This document shows positions 57,067-64,000 of a stretch of DNA of 64,000 bases, in pieces. The notes under the pieces are model-generated. The model did not search any database. It was not told the origin of the DNA and saw nothing but the letters and a program-made list of their open reading frames with translations. This DNA is from Vitellaria paradoxa (Eukaryota; Streptophyta; Magnoliopsida; Ericales; Sapotaceae), in NCBI GenBank assembly GCA_019916065.1, contig CM034236.1, positions 52,790,690 through 52,854,689 on the forward strand, given 5' to 3'. Positions within the stretch are counted from its first letter, which is position 1. Every line of letters begins with the position of its first letter. Both the position numbers and the translations under genes were made by a program.

Positions 57067-59097
57067 GCAAATCTCGGTTTTTGCTCCTTTTACCTTTTAT
57101 TTTATTATTTTATGGAATATAAAGATAATAAATAACTCTTGGACTTATATTTAATTTTTAGCAAAATTGATAAGTTTTATTTTATTCAAAAAATAATTTA
57201 AATAAATTTTCAATCATCATCTTATTTATAACCAAACCCTTATCATAGGTTTTTGGCTTCAAGATATCCACAAATGTCCACAGAATTATCCTAATGTTTA
57301 GGAAGGTATTAAATAAGTTTCATTAAATTCACTTAATCATAAAAATATAATTATATAACTTGCTAGGTTGACAAAACAATGCCAAAAATAAATCAAATTC
57401 ATTTAAGAAAGACCAAATGAGAAAAAAACAAGTCCATTGTTTCTTTTGGACATTTTATCAAATACTAGCATTTTAGTTTGAATAAGTCACCCAACTATCC
57501 ATGATGAAACTAATTATCTAAGTCAATTATCATCAATATTAGAGTGTCAAATAATACATAATATCTAGTTTAAAATAATTTCATATCAATAGAAATTATT
57601 AACATGACAATAACTAACAGAAGGAAATTGGAAATTTAAATAAATCTTTAAACATAATATTCTAAACAAATCCAAACAAGCATCAATTAAAGTTAAGCAG
57701 AATAGCAGCTTAAAAAAATTCATATAAAATAGAGCAAGACTCCAATATCTATAAACTTTATATCTGTAGAAACTAGACTTTAAGACCTACAACTTTCATG
57801 TTTTACACTTTTTAAAATTTTAAGGTCTAAAGGTACAAAAACAGCTTTGAATTCAGTTTGTTCAGAAAATACAGTTTTACACGTGCTCAGTATTTTGGGC
57901 ATAACTTTTGACTCACAAATTGGATTGATGCAATTCTTTTTGGGTTGAAAAGAAAACTGAAAGGGCTACAACTTTTATGTTTTAGCCAAAGCCTAATTCC
58001 ACCGTTTTAGGGGTTAGAAGCACATAAGAAGTTATAAATAGAGAGTTGTCAGCATACTGAGTTACTTCAGTCAAAATTTTGGCTTCCATACCCCTAATAT
58101 ACGTGTATTTATTTTTATCACAATCAAGTTTCATACTTCAAACCAGAAAATGCATCAAATATATTTTAGGAGATTCATCATCCTACCTCAATGAAGATAT
58201 TAATGACCAAGTCTGAGAAGGAAAAATGAGTTAGCTTTGAACACAACCCAAATTGGAAAATTCCAAGCATTTCTTCTTCCTCCAAGCAACACCAAATCTT
58301 CAGCCTCACTAATTTATAATTTATTATTATTTCTCTCCTATTTCTTCTCTTTGAAGACACACAATTTATAGGGAGTGTAGAAAAAATTATTGGTGGAGAA
58401 AAAATTCAACTAAGGTAAGATCATGCCTATACAATTGGTAGCATGATCCAAGAATCATGCTTACTTTTTGACTATCTAACCATATCATTTAAGAAAAGCA
58501 TTGGGGAAGATGTATGGAGGTGGCATAATCCGGGAATCAAGCTAACTTTTTGACAAATTTAAACAATCATGCTAGCTTTTTGACAATTTAACCAAATGCT
58601 TTAAATCATGCTAGCTTTCAAACAAAATGCTTTAAATCTTGTTTGCTAAATAATTTGAAAAAGATGCTTTAAGGTCATCAATGTGGGTCTTCTCTTTGTC
58701 CAATTAGTCAAATAATTTTGAAAGATAGTGAGAGTGTATGGAAGATGGAAATGAAGTTGTCGGGAAATAATTTAGAGCAACTATTCATGAGTCAATTCAT
58801 TGAGTGATAAAGTGAGTTAAAATGAGTTGAGGTGAGTCAAAGAAAAGGGTTGACCCATGGGTTAATGGTCTTGGTTTGAACCAAATAAGTAATTGGGCTA
58901 AGAAGTGTTTGGATAAAAATTTTAGAAATTCTACATTAAACTCCCACATAGGGTGAAATTTAATCCGAAAAATTTTTCAACTAATTTTTATCATTCCAAA
59001 AATTTTCAAATGCTCAATTTTTTTAGATTTTTACTATAATAAATATCACTACCACACTTAAATAATTTAATTAAGGTAAAAAATTCAAGTTATTACA

Positions 59098-60135
59098 CTT
59101 GAAAGTTAAAATAGTTTGGTGCTTGAATTTGGTATTCAACGTTGGCTAGTGAATGAAACGCTGGGTTGTAAAACGTACAATTGCTTAATTTTTGTCCGCC
59201 CAGGTATAGAGTTGATAGAAATTTACAAAGTTGATCTTATATATATATATATATATACACATATTTATATTTTATTTTTGCTTGAAGAGTGATTTTTATT
59301 AGTGATTGATCTTGATTAATGATTTTTATATACTTTAAAAGTTATTTTTATACTTTTTTATGTAAGTTTGTTTTACAAATTTATGATTAAGTTATGAATT
59401 CCTACTTGATTAATAATGTGAGTGCATTATAGTTTAATTTGTTTTTAAATAACCATAATAAATTGTAATTTTATTGTCAAATTATTTTTTATATTAAGAA
59501 TGCTGGTATAATAATATATTTTTAAAAAATATTTTCTAATTATCGCATAATTATTTATATATTTTAAAGAAATCATTTTCCAATTATCTTGTATCTGAAT
59601 TAGTAATATAAAACTTACCAGAAAAAAAAAAAAGAAATTCAGTAATAAAAGCGATGTGCACAATTTTGTTAATTCACAACTTGGTAAGGGAAACAAATTT
59701 AAGAAGACGAACATTTTAGTTTCTTGATCAATATTAATTAAATATGATGAAAAAGTTATTATTTCAATTTTCAAAATATGTGAGTAACCATACATTACAT
59801 TAGTGAGTTTGAACATCTATCCATCTGGCCATGCTTTTTAGGTTTCTTTTGTTATCTCTTGCTGGTTAAGAAGGCATTAAGACCTTGTTTGGAGGCACCG
59901 ACGTTGATAAAATAATAAAAAAGCTGCTAAATTTTAAACTGTTAGATGTTTGGTGTTTTTCATGAAAAGTGTAAAAGAGTTAAAGAAAATTAAAAATAGT
60001 TACCAATTTATGTTCGAATTGGGGTGTCAACACATGTAAAATACATTAATTCGTTATATTTGCTAAGTGTCTAATTCATTGTATAAATACAAGAATTAGT
60101 ATAATTTAGTTTCTAGCTTATATTTTCTTAATTTA
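59098..60135. other. AT-rich DNA without a recognised gene
   Basis: A (TA)n tract at 59238-59258 and a worn TIR start (GACCTTGTTTGGAGGCACC near 59882). The 123-codon minus-strand ORF at 59445-59816 is A/T-driven with no protein signature. Confidence 0.4.
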
Positions 60136-60452
60136 GGTGGCATTTAGTTTACTTTTTTATTTTTTATTTTTGTTTTATATGTTAAAAATCTCAAAACAAG
60201 GAAACAAAAAATATTCTGTTTTCTTTGTTTTGAGATTTTTTTTATTTTTTGTTAAAAATTCTCAAATAACTTTTTATCATTTTTCATTTCATGTGTGAAC
60301 TCATTTTCAGTTTTTGAAAACAAATTTTAAAATATAAATAATCAAATGAATTTTTAACTGTTTTCCTCATTTTCAAAGGTACAAAATAAAAATTGAGTTC
60401 AAAACAGAAAATAGAAAATAAAAATAAAAAATAGAAAATAGAAAAATAAACC
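60136..60452. mobile_element. TIR element family H, copy 2
   Basis: The left end GGTGGCATTTAGTTTAC and the inverted right end AATAAACCAAATAAGGTT. The interior (AACAAGGAAACAAAAAATA, repeated AAAATAGAAAATA) parallels 33655-33957. Confidence 0.6.
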
Positions 60453-60656
60453 AAATAAGGTTCTTGGTCTATGCTTATATAAGGTTCTAACATAATTGTA
60501 TAGACACACCGAGTTAATACAGAAAAGTTAGCGAAAATTATTGAAAATAGGAGAAAGTTAGCAACTTTTAATGCTGAGAAAATTGAAAAAGATGAAAAAA
60601 AAAATTACAGAAAGATAGAGATTTTTTTTTTAAATAAAAATTGGCACTCAAAACAG

Positions 60657-60782
60657 TACAACGGGTAGATCTATAGGACATACATGAACACATATTTCAC
60701 AAGCAATGCATTTATCAAATTCAAACTGAATTTGGCTCTGGAATCACCCCGATGTGATCAATTTTTCATAAAGGTATTGAAT
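60657..60782 (-). pseudogene. ndhI: Nuclear copy of a plastid ndhI fragment
   Basis: The minus strand encodes 42 codons matching plastid NdhI, the 4Fe-4S subunit of the chloroplast NDH complex: IQYLYEKLITSG, a stop, then [12 protein letters not shown] and the first cluster motif [12 protein letters not shown] followed by IDLPVV. The plastid gene has an Arg where the TGA stop lies, and several replacements are present. The match ends sharply on both sides, with an A/T-rich junction. It is therefore a short, decayed plastid-to-nucleus transfer and not functional. It cannot come from the plastid genome itself because MITE families flank it. Confidence 0.85.
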
Positions 60783-62936
60783 TTTTTATAAATAACTTAA
60801 ATTTGTTTCAAAAATCTTAATAAATTTTAAAATGTAATCGAATTTGCTTTTTTAAGTTTTTCATTTCATCTCTGGCTTTTTATTATATATATATATATAT
60901 AAGTTTATGTAGAATATCCATATACAATTGGTAATAATATATTAATAAACAAATTCTAGTTCAAATTAAAAACGCTAATACAAGACTAGAAGAAATACCG
61001 AAAATTCTGCTAATTAAAAAATTATCATGCAGCTTGTTATCAAAATGAGCATTAGTTTGCTTATATACGTGGGAGTCATTTGATAATGTTTATATTTATA
61101 ATTTTTTATTTATATTCATAGATTTAAAAGAAAAATTGACAATGAAAATGTGTCTGTTAAATTTTTTTATTTTTAGTTCATAAATATTTTGTCAATTTTA
61201 ACACTCTATTTTTATTGCATCATATTGAAATGAATGATTTTATTCAAATATTTTGTTAAATTAAATTTATTTTTAATGAATAGTATAATTTAAAAAAAAT
61301 TTATTTGATAAATTAAATTAATAACTAAATTAATTAATTAAACGTATTCTATTAAATTACTTTTAATAAATAATATAATTAATTTTAATTAATTGATTAA
61401 TATGAAATATATTTATTAAATTTTTTGATAGATAATATAATATAATTAAATTAATTAATTTAAATACGAAGTATATCTTAAAAATTATTTTTAATATTTT
61501 AAATAATTAATTTAATTTAATTAATTAAGATTTGAAATATATTTATTAAATTTATTTAATTTTCTAAATAATTTAATAAAATTAAATATTTTATTAAAAT
61601 TATTTTACCCACATTCCTGTAATTTTGATTTTGTATACTTAGATCTCACATATTTTATAAATGTATATTAGATTGCTTGAAATTATATTATATTCACTCA
61701 TTCTCTCTGTTAGATTTTCTACCTAAAAAGTAATTTTTGACAAATTCATTACCATCGAATTACTAAAATTACTTTTGTAGTCTTATTATTAGTATAAAAA
61801 AATAAATGAAAAAAAATTGAGAGTAAGATTCTTCCGTTAGTATTTAATACTAATGGAAAATAAATGAAACAGAAGGAGAAACTAAAATTTTCTCTTGTCC
61901 ACATTTAGTTTATTAGATTAAAAATAGAAAGAAATTAATGATAATTTATGTATATGTATAATCACTAATTTGTTTTTACTTAAATTTAAAATATTAATAT
62001 GAAGCATAATAATTTTAAGTACTAATATAAAAAAGTTCACAAAAAATTTTAATAAATTAATTAAAATATAATTTTGCAAAAAAAGATACACAATCTTGTA
62101 ATATAAGTAGTTTTTTTATTAATTCCAAGAGTATAAATATAATTTCATAGTATTAAATTAGTCAAAAATTATTTTAAGATAAAAATTTTAACAAAAAAGT
62201 TTAGGTGAATTAGTACAAACCTTAAGGTTGCATGTGTACATTTATAAAACTTGTGGGGAAATGTACAAAGACGAAATTATAGGAAGTGTAGGCAAAATAA
62301 ATCTTTTGACAATTTAGGTTGATGTTTGGATCTCAATTTTTCCAATAAGTTTTAACTTTTACAAATTTTATTAACTTTTTTTTTAATTTTCTTTAATTTT
62401 CTTCAAGGTTTATAAATTTTTTTTTACCATTGATATGTGGTAGTACCAAGACAAAAATTACAAAAAGTTTTATTTATTTATTTATTTTTTTACACTCCAA
62501 AAAAGCGCTTTTAGTTTGATAACTCCATTATCTATTTTATTATAGGAAAATTATGAGATTAGAAATATATAACCTAAATTGGGTATGAAATAATTAATAA
62601 AAATTAAAAAAAAAATGATGAAGGGGATTTTTGCTATTTCAATCGAAATCACGATCATCATATAATAAAATATCGTAAACATCATACAAATTATATCAAT
62701 TGCTAAAATATATTATATAAATATAAATACTATTTTTTTAATGATTATTTTACATTAATAAAACGTATATTATTTTAATCTTATTAATACAATGTATATT
62801 ATTTTAATCTTCCATATAAAAATATTTTTATTTTTTTTTGAGGTCTAAGCTAGTTCAACGTATTAAACTTAATTAATTAAGCGAGAAGGGTATAGCATCA
62901 TTGGTATATAATTATTTTTTATCGGGGTATAACTAA
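60783..62936. other. Long AT-rich region without a recognised gene
   Basis: (TA)n lies at 60884-60901. A nearly pure A/T block at about 61240-61610 resembles the centre of family G. A T-rich TIR remnant ending TTTACACTCCAAAAAAGCGC lies near 62340-62510. No gene is visible. Confidence 0.4.
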
Positions 62937-63075
62937 GGGGTATTTGATTGCCAAAAATCAATCAAAATTTACTAATTTTTTTATTTTTTTCAATTAAATT
63001 TCGCTACATATCATTTTTATATCAAATTTTTATACTATACTTTTTAACCAACTTTTTTTTCAACCAAACACCCCC
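62937..63075. mobile_element. MITE family I copy, TAA duplication (complete)
   Basis: A 139-bp element with ends GGGGTATTTGATTGCC and TTCAACCAAACACCCCC. TAA lies at 62934-62936 and 63076-63078. The interior AAATTTCGCTACATATCATT is the family I signature. It borders the promoter of the next gene. Confidence 0.82.
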
Positions 63076-63153
63076 TAAAACAGCCCCATTGCCCTTCTTA
63101 GCTGTGCCCCTTGTGGGTAATGAGCTGTGACCCAAAGTACGTTATGGGCTTTG

Positions 63154-63231
63154 TGGGCCATTTCAACTTGCATAGGTTTCTAAACTGTTATGAGTCTCAC
63201 GGCCCAATTTGGGCCCATTCCGTTCCACGTG
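63154..63231 (+). promoter_or_regulatory. Promoter with TGGGCC (site II) motifs and a G-box
   Basis: TGGGCC at 63154-63159, GGCCCA at 63201-63206, the palindrome TGGGCCCA at 63210-63217 and CACGTG at 63226-63231 lie within 80 bp. In plants TGGGCC/T elements are bound by TCP factors and are frequent upstream of housekeeping, ribosomal and mitochondrial genes. The region is much less AT-rich than its left flank. Confidence 0.6.
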
Positions 63232-63289
63232 AAAGAGAGCAAGCAAAGCAAGCGAGTCGAGCCCTATTGTGCCCCCCCATTCCGCTCTC

Positions 63290-63404
63290 CTTCGAGATGG
63301 AGGGCTACTGCGAGTAGCAAGCAGTGCGATTTTAACTCACTCTTTCTTTCTCTGTCATCACTCTCTCTAAACTGCAGCAGAAATATCTTCAAATCACTTC
63401 CGTG
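63290..63404 (+). other. Probable first (5' UTR) exon of a gene running off the right edge
   Basis: A CT-rich leader (CTTTCTTTCTCTGTCATCAC, CTCTCTCTAAACTGCAGC) ends at a good donor, CCGTG|GTATGT, at 63404/63405, followed by T-rich, intron-like sequence. An acceptor-like TGGTTTCAG lies near 63926. No coding exon is recognisable, so the product is unknown. The start coordinate is approximate. Confidence 0.45.
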
Positions 63405-64000
63405 GTATGTTTTTTCTCCTTTTCATTTTTTCGTTTTTTCTCCTCAATTCCTTTTTCTTTGATTTTAATTCTCTGGGGGAACTTTTATTGCTTTGTTTGT
63501 TCCATTGCCGGAAAATTTTGACCTAGTTCTCTCGGGAAAGAGTTTAGCTGATTTCTCATTATTTTTTTCCTTTGAACTTCGGTTAGAAGTCAGTTAATTG
63601 TTCAAAGACGGTTCAAGAGTGGAGATTAGTGGAGCATTGTTTATTTATTTTTAACTTTTTTGGTGCGTATAAATTTCTGAATTTGATTGAATGTGGAAGT
63701 AGCTTAGCTGCGGAGAACATAGAATTTACGCTAGTTTTATAGCAACTAAACACGCAAAATGTGAAAAAAGCTGTTATTATTCGAGAAGGTTGGATAATTC
63801 AGTCGGGTACTTGGGGTTTTGTTCTTTCTAATGCATTTCATTCCTTTTGTTATGTATAGCATTGTTGATGATAATGGATACTAAATGTCCATCGTTGTTG
63901 TTTTTGCATTTGGGGATGGTTTCAGCATTGTATAACATGGGGAGGAAGTGAAGGATTTACTGACTGAATTTGTAGAAGAATTCTTTTTGAGTTGTTTTAT

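Larger units (their letters stand above)
55423..59097. mobile_element. LTR-like non-coding element (3.7 kb)
   Basis: It starts TGTCACGACCCGGATTTTC and ends AAAATTCAAGTTATTACA. The ends are inverted at about 13 of 19, as in the element at 36794, and both share a GGTGAGCyACTAAaGC.CAGTA segment (here near 55928). A second similar start, TGTCACATCCCAGAG, lies at 55511, so it may be two elements. No polyprotein is present. Two tRNA-like segments lie inside. The target duplication is ambiguous (CACTT overlaps both ends). Confidence 0.45.

Noticed and set aside
59445..59816. 123-codon minus-strand ORF
   Set aside because: Almost only Ile, Leu, Phe, Lys and Asn codons as expected from A/T-rich DNA; no start context, no neighbours, no motif.
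63190..63462. ORFs at the right edge (68 and 90 codons)
   Set aside because: They begin in the promoter motifs and run through the leader and the donor site; more likely untranslated.

Overview
The window is nuclear DNA of a flowering plant, probably a eudicot. It is very AT-rich, its genes have short GT-AG introns, the recognisable genes belong to plant families (class II LBD, CLE peptide, plant monoacylglycerol-lipase-like), and it carries tRNA-derived SINEs, MITEs, Helitron-like elements and a decayed piece of plastid DNA. Gene density is low: four protein genes, one tRNA gene and the probable 5' end of a fifth gene at the right edge. The rest is transposon-derived or low-complexity DNA.

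Genes, left to right: (1) the 5' part of an alpha/beta-hydrolase (MAGL-like) gene on the minus strand, with four exons here, including a 30-nt microexon and a GC-AG intron; the rest lies beyond position 1. (2) tRNA-Val(UAC), minus strand, 15122-15194. (3) An intronless gene for a 140-aa Trp-rich protein of unknown function, 20830-21252. (4) A CLE signalling-peptide precursor, 29611-29982, whose peptide resembles CLE27. (5) A two-exon class II LOB-domain gene, 49318-50251, with a C-terminal LxLxL motif. (6) A promoter with TGGGCC and G-box motifs, 63154-63231, and a likely first exon running off the right edge. These genes look unrelated in function and do not form a cluster.

Repeats: the dominant theme is a dense population of small TIR elements that share a GTTTGG core at their ends. 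By internal sequence and target duplication I separate families A to I, labels used only here. Most (A, B, D, E, F, I) have 3-bp duplications, mainly TTA or TAA, as in Tourist/PIF-Harbinger MITEs. Family C has a TA duplication, as in Stowaway/mariner MITEs, although its TIR is nearly the same. Three clean nested insertions (B in A, F in B, C in A) give relative ages. There are also three related Helitron-like elements (two in head-to-tail tandem), a hAT-like MITE with an 8-bp duplication, several SINEs (two with 18-20 bp duplications), two LTR-like non-coding elements (36794-38583 and 55423-59097), a large foldback repeat (8345-9415), a nuclear copy of plastid ndhI (60657-60782) and a possible mitochondrial insert (52150-52490). 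No transposase or reverse transcriptase coding sequence is visible, so all the mobile elements here appear non-autonomous.
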